From: CBDCYS01 sp965226185
Lineage (GTDB): Bacteria; Acidobacteriota; Terriglobia; Bryobacterales; UBA6623
Assembly (NCBI GenBank): GCA_965226185.1
Contig: CBDDCT010000007.1
Coordinates: 2,294,001-2,358,000, forward strand
Direction: 5' to 3'
DNA: 64,000 nucleotides
Shown: positions 8,703 to 17,051 of the stretch, piece by piece
How the letters are laid out: the number at the start of each line of letters is the position of its first letter
How positions within the stretch are numbered: the first letter of the stretch is position 1
Program-made: the position numbers and the translations under genes
The notes under the pieces: generated by a model
What the model saw: the letters and a program-made list of their open reading frames with translations, nothing else
Told to the model about the DNA's origin: nothing
Database searches by the model: none

Positions 8703-9443
8703 ATGACGAACCCAATTCGGGAGACCCTGGCGGCCGGCGAGCCCAGCATCGGCTCTTGGCTCAATCTGGCCTCGCCGCTGGCGGCGGAGGTGATGGCCGC
8801 CGCCGGCTATGGCTGGCTGGCGGTCGACGCCGAGCACACCTACTACGACATGGAATTGATCGCCCACACGATTCGGGCCATTGAGGCGCGCGGGGCGATC
8901 CCTCTGGTGCGGTCCTGGGACCACGACCCGGTCACGATCGCGCGGCTGCTGGATGCGGGAGCCTGGGGCCTGGTCTTTCCGCACATCAGCACGCCGGAGC
9001 AGGCCGAGGGCATCGTCCGCGCGATGCGCTATCCGCCGGCCGGCACGCGCTCAGCCGGCACGGGCCGCTGCCAGACGATCTCGCCTGACTACCGAAAATT
9101 GGCCAACGACCTGATCCTGTGCATTCCCCAAATTGAGGACCTCGAGGGGATCGAGAACACCGAAGCGATCGCCCGGGTGAAAGGCGTCGATGTGGGATTC
9201 CTGGGGCCGGCTGACTTGGCCCTGTCGATGGGGGTGGAACCAGGGCACCCCGATCACGAAGCCGCGCTGCAGCGCTTCCGTGAAGGCTGCAAGCGCGCCG
9301 GCGTCCCCTCCGGCATACCCGTCTCGGACGGCGCCAGCGCTCGCCGCCGCATCGAGGAGGGCTTTCAGTTCATCGACCTCAGCAACGACATGCATTTCCT
9401 CGCGGCCGCCGCCGGCCAGGCGCTGTCGGACGCTCAAAGGTGA
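8703..9443 (+). CDS. HpcH/HpaI-family aldolase (cytoplasmic)
   Basis: Class II, metal-dependent aldolase of the HpcH/HpaI family, 246 residues, which cleaves or forms 2-keto-3-deoxy acids by retro-aldol chemistry with pyruvate. Motifs seen: VDAEHTYYD (about residues 41-49), LVFPHISTPEQAE, RSAGTGRCQ, the metal-binding Glu in PQIEDLEGIEN and GFLGPADLALSMG. Start at the ATG at 8703, preceded by GAAGGAAGGA. Unlike the two paralogues at 23827 and 52416 it has no signal peptide. The upstream dehydrogenase is probably co-transcribed. Confidence 0.85.
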   Translation: MTNPIRETLAAGEPSIGSWLNLASPLAAEVMAAAGYGWLAVDAEHTYYDMELIAHTIRAIEARGAIPLVRSWDHDPVTIARLLDAGAWGLVFPHISTPEQAEGIVRAMRYPPAGTRSAGTGRCQTISPDYRKLANDLILCIPQIEDLEGIENTEAIARVKGVDVGFLGPADLALSMGVEPGHPDHEAALQRFREGCKRAGVPSGIPVSDGASARRRIEEGFQFIDLSNDMHFLAAAAGQALSDAQR

Positions 9444-9641
9444 ACCGCGAATCGGGAAAAGCCGGAAAGCTGCGCCGGTGTCGCCGGTACCAGTGCCACT
9501 GGCAATGAACTCGCCCGGACCGATATACTTGGAGGATTGCTCGCCGAATGCGGGCACGCCGCTGTTTTCGCGCGAGAAGTTCAGCGCCGCGAACAGCGCT
9601 GGATCTGAAATCCTCATTCTTTGTCAGGGAGAACCATCAAC

Positions 9642-10034
9642 ATGAAAAGAAAGATTCACTGGAAGACTCTAACAGCTGTGACCGCCGCCCTCGCGATTTT
9701 CGCGGCGGGCGCATTGTTCGGTCACGGGACGAAGCCCCATAGCGTGATCCACGTCGTCACCGTCAAATGGAACGACGATGCCTCCGAAGAGCAGATCGCC
9801 AAGGCCCTCGAAGGTGTCGGAACCATAGCAGAGACCTACGACGGCGTAACGCGGGTATGGACCCGTTCGATCAAGGCGCAGGGCGGAGAATCAGGCGTGA
9901 CCGCCGCCTTCGTAATGGAGTTCAAAGACGAGCAAGCCTTGAAGGACTACGCCGGCAGCGACGCCCAGAAAAAATGGTATGAAGTATACCTTCCCGTCCG
10001 TGAATTGAGCCGCACGTTCGATATTACGAACTGA
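9642..10034 (+). CDS. Membrane-anchored or exported Dabb-domain protein
   Basis: A 130-residue product. An N-terminal hydrophobic segment (LTAVTAALAIFAAGALFG, about residues 9-26) precedes a Dabb (stress-responsive alpha/beta barrel) ferredoxin-like domain. The domain shows HVVTVKWNDDASEEQIAKA and the closing strand with YEVYLPVRELSRTFDI. Dabb proteins dimerise and act in varied small-molecule chemistry or stress; the role here is unknown. Start at the ATG at 9642 (GGGAG upstream); an in-frame TTG at 9621 is less likely. Confidence 0.75.
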   Translation: MKRKIHWKTLTAVTAALAIFAAGALFGHGTKPHSVIHVVTVKWNDDASEEQIAKALEGVGTIAETYDGVTRVWTRSIKAQGGESGVTAAFVMEFKDEQALKDYAGSDAQKKWYEVYLPVRELSRTFDITN

Positions 10035-10044
10035 ACGACTGTAA

Positions 10045-10071
10045 CAGAGCCGCGCCCGCAAGGGTGCGGCC
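10045..10071. repeat. Intergenic palindromic repeat, type 1, copy D
   Basis: A 27-bp core of the type 1 repeat, a perfect-looking hairpin 10 bases after the Dabb gene stop codon. It could act as a transcription terminator without a U-run. The stretch from here to 10511 holds no recognisable gene. Confidence 0.65.
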
Positions 10072-10511
10072 GGGAGTAGCGGGCGCCCTATTGATGGCCC
10101 CGCCTAATTGTCGAGCGCGGGACTGCACACCCTTGGGCGGAAAGTACAGACCCCTGGGGGCCGCGATCGCCCGGTGGGGAGCTAGCGGAAGTTAGCGGAT
10201 TTCGTTCACGCGCGCGTTCCTTATATTGCAAACCCCAGATTTGGCGCCAAACCGCTAGTTGTACGTACGCCGCCGCCGCCATTTTTCGTGTATTCGTCGC
10301 GGTGATTCGCGCCATTTTCTGGAGACTCGAATAGTCTGCCCCCTCTCTTGCTCAAATGCCTATACCCTCTCTTGCTGCCTTTTTGTTGTGAGAGGCGCCT
10401 CTTGCTCCCGTTGATCGAACCTCGCAGCCGCCTCCAAAAGAAGCGTAAAAAGCGGCTGCTAGCGGATGGTCTTCTTGCTCGGCAGTTTTGGACGAACGCG
10501 AGCGTCGACAT

Positions 10512-10672
10512 GAGTGTCGACGCGGCAAGCTGAGAGCTTGCGCCACGTCAGGCTGCGCACCCCCATTGAGAGTTCGCGCTGCTGACGCGTCCACGGTGGA
10601 CCGGCAGGATTGCCGGTCCCTACTATGCCGGCACGAATGCCGACACGGCACGCTGCAAGCGTGCGCCACGTC
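10512..10672. repeat. Intergenic palindromic repeat, type 2, two direct copies
   Basis: Two 38-bp units (10512-10549 and 10635-10672) share the plan GA-TG-CGAC-CGGCA, a short hairpin, then GCGCCACGTC. A third diverged copy is at 21910-21946. The units are made of nested hairpins and lie outside genes. Open frames across them are artefacts of the repeat. 10673-10867 shows nothing else. Confidence 0.65.
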
Positions 10673-10867
10673 TGGCCGGCGAAACTGCCGGCCTTTGCTG
10701 AGTTAGAAGCCATCCGCGGTGGATGACCACAAATTTCGGAGAGCAACTCGAAACTGTCCCGGCCGGGAAACGGTCGTGTTGGTCCGGCGATCTATGTCCT
10801 TTCCGGTTTCTAATCGCAGTGTACCAGGCGGTGTCAAGTGTTTCGGGGGGTTTTCTATATGCCTGGC

Positions 10868-11278
10868 ATGCACCCCTAGGCTGAGAGAGCGACAAAGTGA
10901 GACAGTAACCGTTCGCTGAAAGTGGAGTGAACCCCAGAAGTGAGACAAGATAAAGTGGGACAGAATTCAGCGGGCGGCGTTCGAAGCATCGTTGCCGGCA
11001 TACGAACAGCTCAGAAATCCGAGCTTTGAGTTTTCCGAGGCATGAGACAATCTATCGAGACATCGCTTGCACCCGGAGCGGGACACATGTCCCGCCCCGA
11101 GGCTCATCGTCTCGATGAGTTGTCGGCCGGGTATTCCTTGGCGGGTTGCTCTCCAGCAGCGCCCGCCTCCGCTTTCCCGGCTGTTGCAGAGTTTTGCAAT
11201 AGTGTCGCTCGAAAGTCTACAATCTTTCAGCGAACGGTTACTGTCTCACTTTGTCGCTGTCTCAGCCTAGGGGTGCAT
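10868..11278. mobile_element. Inverted-repeat element (MITE-like), copy 1
   Basis: A 411-bp element bounded by 55-bp terminal inverted repeats (10868-10922 and 11224-11278) with one mismatch; ends read ATGCACCCCTAGG and its complement. Inside lie further copies of the motif GTGAGACA / GTGGGACAG, a layout seen at IS21-type ends, though I cannot place the family. The internal open frame 11042-11374 is shared with copy 2 but looks non-coding. A nearly identical, one-end-truncated copy lies inverted at 38848-39205. No transposase is present. Confidence 0.75.
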
Positions 11279-11426
11279 ACCAATAGCCCTGCTCGCGGTC
11301 GCGGAACTCGGCGGACCAGTTCTGCACTAATTGAACCTTCGGCGGGGAGGCATCTGCCTCTGGGTCGGGTGTAACGAGCAGAAAGCGATTGCCGTCGGAA
11401 GCGACCGCGTAGGTAGGCCGGCCTAC
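11262..11426 (-). pseudogene. C-terminal fragment of a TolB/WD40-type (serine/threonine kinase-associated) protein
   Basis: The frame encodes YAVASDGNRFLLV followed by VQLVQNWSAEF, the signature end of acidobacterial kinase-TolB proteins (SPDGQRFL then a VLNW strand). Only about 55 residues remain. The frame reads into the adjacent inverted-repeat element, where it stops. No upstream part of the gene is present. Confidence 0.6.
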
Positions 11427-11595
11427 GCGGGCTTGCATGCTCGTGTCTGTCGCTTGCTGCGCTGATGATCCCTGACGTTGGGGTTGAATTCGGCATCCGG
11501 GCCTGACGATGATCCTCGACTCTCCTCGCACTTCAATCTAAACGGCTACATAGTTTTGGCGAAGGACAGGTTGCACAAGTGTTTACACAAGTAGC

Positions 11596-11624
11596 TTGAC
11601 ATCAACGGACCGATACCCTATCTT
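11596..11624 (+). promoter_or_regulatory. Possible sigma-70 promoter upstream of the nit cluster
   Basis: TTGACA at 11596-11601, a 17-base spacer and TATCTT at 11619-11624, about 310 bases before the nitB start. Short direct repeats (GTTTACACAAGT-like) lie just upstream at 11566-11594. Nothing else was recognised in 11532-11932. Prediction from base sequence only. Confidence 0.35.
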
Positions 11625-12003
11625 GGCGTATAAGTTGATGGGTGGCGCAGGTTTTCCGGCACACATCCGGCATGGCACGTCGGTGGCTTTGCGGTGCGCC
11701 TGCGGATCGTTCGAGTTGATTCCCTGTCCGATGTCTGCCATTCTGTCAAAGCCCCATGGAGTTTGGCGGCGGCCGAAGGGGCTTTTAACCGTCAAGAAGA
11801 GAATTCTGACGGCACGGTCCCGGTACTGCTAAGAGTTCATCGCGAGCATGGTATGATTTTTTGCCTGGTGGGTTTTGTCGTGCCGGCTCACAGGGCCGAG
11901 CAACTTCTTTAACCCGGAAAAAGGATCAAAGGATGCCAAAAGTAGATAGAGAGTTTAACAAAGACGGCGACTTCCTCGTCGACTATGAAGAGAAAGTATT
12001 TGA

Positions 12004-12539
12004 CCTGAATTATGCACTGCGGCGTGGACCTGAGGAGGGCTGAGCCGCAAGGGACCATTGGGAACCCCCGAAAACATGGGGTAAAAAGGTAGGCTGGCAA
12101 AGATACCAGCTTCGCCAGCCAACCCCAAGGAGGTCACCCACATGGTTACCAGACGAAAACAGCATAGCTCCCAAAGGCCCGTCCAACAAGGCCCAGCCGT
12201 GACGGCCTCGCAGCCCAATAAAATCGGGGCTTCGACGCCTTACCACTTCCGCGGCAGGAAGCCGACTCCCTACGGCGGCTTGCTGCCGGTGGTCGGGAGG
12301 GCGCTGATCTGAGAGCCTGGCTATGCGCTATGCATAAAATTTTATGCACTAGCCGTAACGCACTGGAAACACGTCACTTCCGAGCGAGGTTTTGACGACG
12401 CGGATTCTGGGCGGGAAGGGAAACCGGACACGGAGAAGCCAAAAGGCCAGTTGCCGAGCTACCACTACCACCTCACGACGACCGCCAACCCGCTACGAAC
12501 GCAGCCACACTCGCAAAGTGAATCTGTGCATAATTCAGG
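12004..12539. mobile_element. Internally deleted insertion sequence inside nitB
   Basis: Perfect 13-bp terminal inverted repeats CCTGAATTATGCA (12004-12016 and, inverted, 12527-12539) and a perfect 5-bp target duplication TTTGA (11999-12003 and 12540-12544) define the element. It keeps only the start of a transposase gene (12142-12312), so it can move only with help in trans. TIRs starting CCT and a 4-5-bp duplication fit the IS1380 type, but that placement is tentative. Confidence 0.85.
12142..12312 (+). pseudogene. Truncated transposase N-terminus
   Basis: A 56-residue frame with a strong ribosome binding site (AAGGAGGTCACCC before the ATG). It is basic at the start (MVTRRKQH) and then contains PYHFRGRKPTPYGGLLPV, which resembles the N-terminus of DDE transposases of the IS4/IS1380 kind. 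It ends abruptly after VVGRALI, where the catalytic part should begin. The rest of the gene has been deleted from the element. Confidence 0.55.
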
Positions 12540-12960
12540 TTTGAGGATGTGCAGGCCGAGGACGGTCAAAAGGCGCTGGTCACTTTCCATACAATAGCGT
12601 TCGAAGGATCCATATCGATCGTCAACACCTTGACCGCCACCCGCCTGCTGAGAAAAGGATTCGAGACATCGATCCTGCTTTATGGGCCCGGCGTGACGAT
12701 GGGGTTTCAGCGCGGCTTCCCGACACTGGGGGACGAAGCCTTCCCCGGCCACCTCTTCGTGAACCAGCGCCTCAAGAAGTTCATGTCGGAGGGCGGGAAA
12801 ATCTACGGTTGCCGTTTTTCGACGCAGGCTCTTTACGGACAAACGGAAAAGGCCTTCATCGAAGGCATCATTCCGATCAACCCGCTCGATGTGCTCGACA
12901 TTATCCTGCTGCACAAGCGGGATGACGCCGTGATCATCAATTCCTGGACCGTCTAGACCG

Positions 12961-14001
12961 ATGCGCCGGATCAAGGCAGCGGCGATTCAAATCTCTCCTG
13001 ACCTAGAGAGCTGCGCCGGCACCGTCGAGAAGGTTGTCTCGGCCGTGTCGGCCGCGGCACGGGAAGGGGCCGAGATCGCGGTGTTTCCGGAGACGTTCGT
13101 TCCCTACTATCCCTACTTCTCGTTCGTCATGCCGCCCGCGCTCGCCGGCAAAGAGCATATGCGGCTTTACGAAGAGGCCGTCGAGGTGCCTGGTCCGGTG
13201 ACCGAGACCTTCGCGGAGGCGGCCCGGCGTCACGGGATGGTGCTGGTGATCGGAGTCAACGAGCGGGACCACGGCACGTTGTACAATTGCCAGCTCGTCT
13301 TTGACGCCGACGGGAAGCTGGTTCTCAAACGCAGGAAGATCACCCCTTCCTACCATGAACGCATGATCTGGGGGCAGGGGGACGGCAGCGGCTTCGAAGT
13401 GGTGGAGACGCGTGTTGGACGGGTCGGTGCTCTGGCCTGCTGGGAACACTACAATCCGCTGGCCCGCTTTGCCCTGATGGCACAGCACGAGGAGATCCAC
13501 TGCGCGCACTTTCCCGGTTCAATGGTCGGTCCGGTCTTCGCCGAGCAAATTGAGGTGACGATTCGCCACCATGCCCTGGAGGCGGGCTGCTTCGTTGTGA
13601 ATGCAACCGGCTGGCTGACCCGGGAGCAGATCGCCAGCATCACGCCCGATCCCAAGCTGCAAAAGACCCTTCAGTCCGGTTGCTGCACGGCCATCGTCTC
13701 GCCCGAAGGAACGCATCTCTGCTCTCCCATCAAGGAAGGAGAGGGGATGGCGCTGGCGGAGCTCGATCCGTCACTCATCACGAAGCGCAAGCGGATGCTG
13801 GACTCTGTCGGGCATTACGCCCGCCCGGATCTGTTTCAGCTCGAAATCGATCGGACGCCGCGACGGCACGTCTCGCTTCGAGGCGCCGCGCACGCCGAAG
13901 GAGCCAGGGCGGACAACGGTCTCCAAGCAGAAAACGAACATGGCAAGCCTGAGCGATTTCCAGTCGACAATGGTCAGGCGGCGGCAGAAGCTCATCACTG
14001 A
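12961..14001 (+). CDS. nitC: Nitrilase, Nit1 (Nit6803) subfamily
   Basis: Carbon-nitrogen hydrolase that converts nitriles to carboxylic acids and ammonia; Nit1C members are linked to bacterial cyanide assimilation. The 346-residue length equals that of the cyanobacterial relative. The catalytic triad is visible: Glu44 (FPETF), Lys126 (RRKIT) and Cys160 (LACWEHYNPL). The ATG follows the nitB stop by 4 bases, so translation coupling to nitB was likely before nitB was split. The 3' end overlaps nitD by 62 bases in another frame. Confidence 0.92.
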   Translation: MRRIKAAAIQISPDLESCAGTVEKVVSAVSAAAREGAEIAVFPETFVPYYPYFSFVMPPALAGKEHMRLYEEAVEVPGPVTETFAEAARRHGMVLVIGVNERDHGTLYNCQLVFDADGKLVLKRRKITPSYHERMIWGQGDGSGFEVVETRVGRVGALACWEHYNPLARFALMAQHEEIHCAHFPGSMVGPVFAEQIEVTIRHHALEAGCFVVNATGWLTREQIASITPDPKLQKTLQSGCCTAIVSPEGTHLCSPIKEGEGMALAELDPSLITKRKRMLDSVGHYARPDLFQLEIDRTPRRHVSLRGAAHAEGARADNGLQAENEHGKPERFPVDNGQAAAEAHH

Positions 14002-15064
14002 GCTTCAGTCTCGCGGACTAAGATTCGAGTCGCCCGCCAGCGGAGCGTCGAGCCGCCGTGGCGGCGCCGGTCCATCTGATCACAAGGCGATTACCGTCAT
14101 GGGCACGACCGTGATGGTACCGGTTCACACCCATACGGCAAGCGATTCGCCGTTTTCAGCGAGGCCGGTCGACCACACCCGTCACGCGCAACTGTTTCGC
14201 GGCGGCGAGGAGGTGGGCATGGTGACGTTTCCTCCCCAGCCGAAGTTCTATGCCCTGCGGACAGAAGATGGCATCCCCTACTGGAAGATCGCGCAGCTCC
14301 ACGCGCGGGACGTGCTGGCAACCACCGTGTTGCAGAATTGCGTTCGATATCCTGACTCCAGCACTCGTTGCCAATTTTGCGCCATTGGCGAATCGTTGCG
14401 CGCCGGGCGTACGATTGCCAGCAAGTCGCCGCAGCAATTGGCCGAAGTTACCGAAGCTGCCCAGCGTCTCGACGGCATCGAGCACGTGGTCATGACAACC
14501 GGCACGCCTCCGACGCCCGACCGCGGGGCCGCGGTGCTCAGCGACTGCGCGGCCGCCATCACCCAGCGCACCCAGATTCCGATCCAAGCGCAGTGCGAGC
14601 CCCCCACAAGCTTCGATTGGTTCCGCCGGTTGCGCGACTCGGGCGTGACCTCACTCGGCATGCATTTGGAAGCTTTCGATCCCGAGGTGCGCGCGCGCAT
14701 CATGCCCGGCAAAGCCGAAATCCCGCTGGATGACTACATGAAGGCGTATGAGGCGGCGGTCCCTGTTTTCGGAAGGGGCGAGGTGAGTACCTACGTGCTG
14801 GCGGGGTTGGGAGATTCCAGGCAAACGCTGCTGGAGGGTTGCCGCAAGCTGATCGACATCGGGGTCTATCCGTTTGTCGTACCTTTCGTTCCTGTCACCG
14901 GGACCCCCTTGGAACACCATGCATCGCCGAGCAGCGACTTCATGGTCTCCGTGCTGCAACCCCTAGGAGAAATGCTCAAGGCGGCGGACATGACTTCGGA
15001 TCGCATCAAGGCGGGGTGCGGGAAATGCGGGGCCTGCTCCCCGCTTTCCACCTTCGAGATCTAG
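13940..15064 (+). CDS. nitD: Radical SAM protein, MSMEG_0568/Sll0785 family
   Basis: Radical S-adenosylmethionine enzyme of the Nit1C cluster, 374 residues. The family's iron-sulfur motif is present as C134-x9-C144-x2-C147 (NC...RCQFC), and a C-terminal CGKCGAC motif could hold a second cluster or a metal. The reaction is unknown. The start at 13940 lies inside nitC; no later ATG keeps the conserved N-terminal helix (FQSTMVRRRQKLITELQSRG), so the 62-base overlap is probably real. Confidence 0.9.
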   Translation: MASLSDFQSTMVRRRQKLITELQSRGLRFESPASGASSRRGGAGPSDHKAITVMGTTVMVPVHTHTASDSPFSARPVDHTRHAQLFRGGEEVGMVTFPPQPKFYALRTEDGIPYWKIAQLHARDVLATTVLQNCVRYPDSSTRCQFCAIGESLRAGRTIASKSPQQLAEVTEAAQRLDGIEHVVMTTGTPPTPDRGAAVLSDCAAAITQRTQIPIQAQCEPPTSFDWFRRLRDSGVTSLGMHLEAFDPEVRARIMPGKAEIPLDDYMKAYEAAVPVFGRGEVSTYVLAGLGDSRQTLLEGCRKLIDIGVYPFVVPFVPVTGTPLEHHASPSSDFMVSVLQPLGEMLKAADMTSDRIKAGCGKCGACSPLSTFEI

Positions 15065-15075
15065 CGGAGGAGCGA

Positions 15076-15693
15076 ATGGACATGCTTCAAGTGGACGCGG
15101 GTCAGGCCGGCTTTCCCCTCTTGACGCCCGTATTCCAGCCGCGAGATTTTGTTTTCAAGATTGCTCGAACCCCGGCCGAACTCGACGGGTTCTGGCGGCT
15201 GCGGCAAGCCGTTTTTTGCGAGGAGCAGAAGATCTTTCAAGGAACGGATGAGGACGAATACGACCGCGCCATGATTCCGATCGTGTCGCTGTCGCTCGTG
15301 ATGGGCATGGAAGATGAGGTGGTGGGCGTTGTCCGCATCGATGAGCGGGAGCCCGGAGTGTGGTGGGGAAGCCGGCTGGGAGTGCGCCGCAACTTTCGCA
15401 ATTTGCGTCGTTTGAGTTCCAGCGTCCCGATCCGCAATCGTCAACCGGACTTCTATGGCGGGCGCTCCATCGGGGCGGGATTGATTTACAAAGCCGTGTC
15501 CGCGGCGCAGGCGCTGGGCTGCCGGACATTTCTCGCTCACGTGCAGCAACAGAACGCTGCCTTCTTTAAAAGACTGCATTGGAAGCCGCTTGGCGAGGTC
15601 GATCTTTACGGAGTCACTCACGTCAAGATGGAGGCGAATCTCGACTTCTATCCTCCCGCAGAGCACGACGTCGCCCCTCACCGTGTAGCCTAG
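15076..15693 (+). CDS. nitE: GNAT N-acetyltransferase, MSMEG_0567/Sll0786 family
   Basis: Predicted acyl-CoA N-acyltransferase of the Nit1C cluster, 205 residues. Visible are the FWRLRQAVFCEEQKIF helix of the N-terminal half, the beta-strands around VVGVVRIDE and the acetyl-CoA pyrophosphate loop region GGRSIGAGLIYKA. The start at 15076 is set by GGAGG at 15066-15070; the frame is open further upstream only inside nitD. It begins 11 bases after nitD. Substrate unknown. Confidence 0.88.
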   Translation: MDMLQVDAGQAGFPLLTPVFQPRDFVFKIARTPAELDGFWRLRQAVFCEEQKIFQGTDEDEYDRAMIPIVSLSLVMGMEDEVVGVVRIDEREPGVWWGSRLGVRRNFRNLRRLSSSVPIRNRQPDFYGGRSIGAGLIYKAVSAAQALGCRTFLAHVQQQNAAFFKRLHWKPLGEVDLYGVTHVKMEANLDFYPPAEHDVAPHRVA

Positions 15694-15699
15694 ACCAGT

Positions 15700-16659
15700 G
15701 TGTCGCGATTCGAGGATATTATTGAATTTCTCCGCGGTTCGGCCGCCATTGGGGACAAGCTGAAAATCCGAAGGGCCTACTCGCCTGCTCTGGAGGCCGC
15801 GCAAGGGGCGGCTCAATTGGGCGACGATTGTGCCGCTATGCCGGATCCTTCCGGGGGTTTCTTGTTGCTGGCGGCCGAGGGGTTGCTGCAGAGCTTCGTT
15901 GCCGACGACCCCTGGTTCGCGGGCTATAGCGCGGTGATGGTGAACATCAGTGATGTCTGCGCAATGGGTGGCCGGCCTCTCGCCGTGGTCGACGTTCTCT
16001 GGACCCCGGACCACGAAACGGCACAACCGGTGTGGCAGGGAATGACAGCCGCTGCGCGGGACTATGGCGTCCCGATCGTGGGCGGTCACACGACGATTAC
16101 CCGCGAGCCCGGTCCGGTCTTCTTGGCGGCCTCCATTGTGGGCAAGGCGAACGTCCTGCTGACCAGTTTCGATGCGCGCCCGGGCGACGAGCTGTTGATG
16201 GTGGTAGACCTCAATGCCCGCTACCAAGCCGGCAAGCCGTTCTGGAACGCCAGCGTGGGCGCGCCGCCAGAGAGGCTGCGCGAAAACATCGAATTATTGC
16301 CTCGCATCGCCGAGAGCCACTGGTGCCAAGCGGCGAAAGACATCAGCAACGGAGGGGTCATTGGGACCCTGCTCATGTTGTTGGAGTGCTCGCGCGTGGG
16401 AGCGACCCTCGACCTGGGGGCGTTGCCGATGCCCCCGGGCGTTGAAGTGGAGAAATGGCTCATCAGCTTCCCGAGCTTCGGGTACCTGTTGAGCGTGCCC
16501 CGCGGAAACCGAGACCGTGTGATCGACCTGTTCACTCGTCACCAGCTTTGCTGCAAGGTTGTGGGTGAGATCACGGCCGGCGAAGCACTCGATCTTCAAC
16601 TGGACGGCGAGTCTCGCGTTTTTTGGCGGCAAGAACGTCGAGCGGAAAATCATGCCTGA
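15700..16659 (+). CDS. nitF: AIR synthase-related (PurM-like) protein, MSMEG_0567/Sll0787 family
   Basis: ATP-binding PurM/ThiL-like protein of the Nit1C cluster, 319 residues, with a GTG start 6 bases after nitE. Landmarks are LGDDCAAMPD (about residues 45-54), VNISDVCAMGGRPLAVVD, GGHTTITREPGPV and the second-domain DISNGGVIGTLLMLLE. PurM-like enzymes activate amides or acids with ATP; the substrate here is not known. Its stop overlaps the nitG start (ATGCCTGA). Confidence 0.88.
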   Translation: MSRFEDIIEFLRGSAAIGDKLKIRRAYSPALEAAQGAAQLGDDCAAMPDPSGGFLLLAAEGLLQSFVADDPWFAGYSAVMVNISDVCAMGGRPLAVVDVLWTPDHETAQPVWQGMTAAARDYGVPIVGGHTTITREPGPVFLAASIVGKANVLLTSFDARPGDELLMVVDLNARYQAGKPFWNASVGAPPERLRENIELLPRIAESHWCQAAKDISNGGVIGTLLMLLECSRVGATLDLGALPMPPGVEVEKWLISFPSFGYLLSVPRGNRDRVIDLFTRHQLCCKVVGEITAGEALDLQLDGESRVFWRQERRAENHA

Positions 16660-16939
16660 GGTCTATTTTCAGATTCAGTGGCCGGATGGCGAAATTACAC
16701 GATGTTATTCGCCTTCGGCCATCGTGGAAGAGTATTTTAAGGCGGGCACGGCGTTGACCGTCGGCGAACTCATGAGCAAAAGCTCTGAGGCCCTCGGCAA
16801 GGCAAGCGACAGGGTGGAGGCTAAGTTCGGTTTTCAATGCACGAGCGCCGCCGCGCAACTGGAGGCAATCCTCTCTCGCGCCCGGAGTTTTCAGGCCGAC
16901 GAGCCGGTGCGGGTTTTGAGCGTCGAACGGGCCGGATGA
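16652..16939 (+). CDS. nitG: MSMEG_0570-family nitrogen-starvation protein
   Basis: A 95-residue small protein typical of this position in Nit1C clusters. It begins MPEVYFQIQWPDGE and contains CYSPSAIVEEYF. The biochemical role is unknown. The ATG at 16652 overlaps the nitF stop by 8 bases, which indicates translational coupling; the longer upstream frame lies inside nitF. Looks intact. Confidence 0.85.
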   Translation: MPEVYFQIQWPDGEITRCYSPSAIVEEYFKAGTALTVGELMSKSSEALGKASDRVEAKFGFQCTSAAAQLEAILSRARSFQADEPVRVLSVERAG

Positions 16940-17051
16940 ACCAGCCCATGTGCGCACCCGAGGAGCTGGCGAAATCCGGCGACTCGCTTCGTTCCGGCGG
17001 CGCCTGGGAGAGCAATTGTCAGCGTTTAAAGTGAAGGAGGACTGCTTCGGC

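Larger units (their letters stand above)
11933..12956 (+). pseudogene. nitB: nitB, MSMEG_0572/Sll0783-family nitrogen-starvation protein, split by an insertion
   Basis: First gene of the Nit1C cluster. The N-terminus (11933-12003, with VDYEEKVF) and the rest (12545-12956, from EDVQAEDGQKALVTFHT to the end) are separated by a 536-bp insertion element plus one copy of its 5-bp target duplication. Removing these rejoins the frame exactly and gives a 160-residue protein, the normal family length, with no other damage. As it stands, translation from the native start runs into the element and stops at 12043. A GTG at 12549 could still give a protein lacking the first 25 residues. Function of the family is unknown; it responds to nitrogen starvation in cyanobacteria. 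Confidence 0.85.

Noticed and set aside
11042..11374. An open frame shared by both inverted-repeat elements (also 38752-39084, minus strand)
   Set aside because: The shared part lies entirely inside the element and includes its terminal repeat; the ends differ between copies, and no transposase or other domain is visible.
15061..16227. A 388-codon open frame on the minus strand
   Set aside because: It lies opposite nitE and nitF, which have clear family motifs and good starts; the minus frame has no recognisable domain and is a by-product of high GC third positions.
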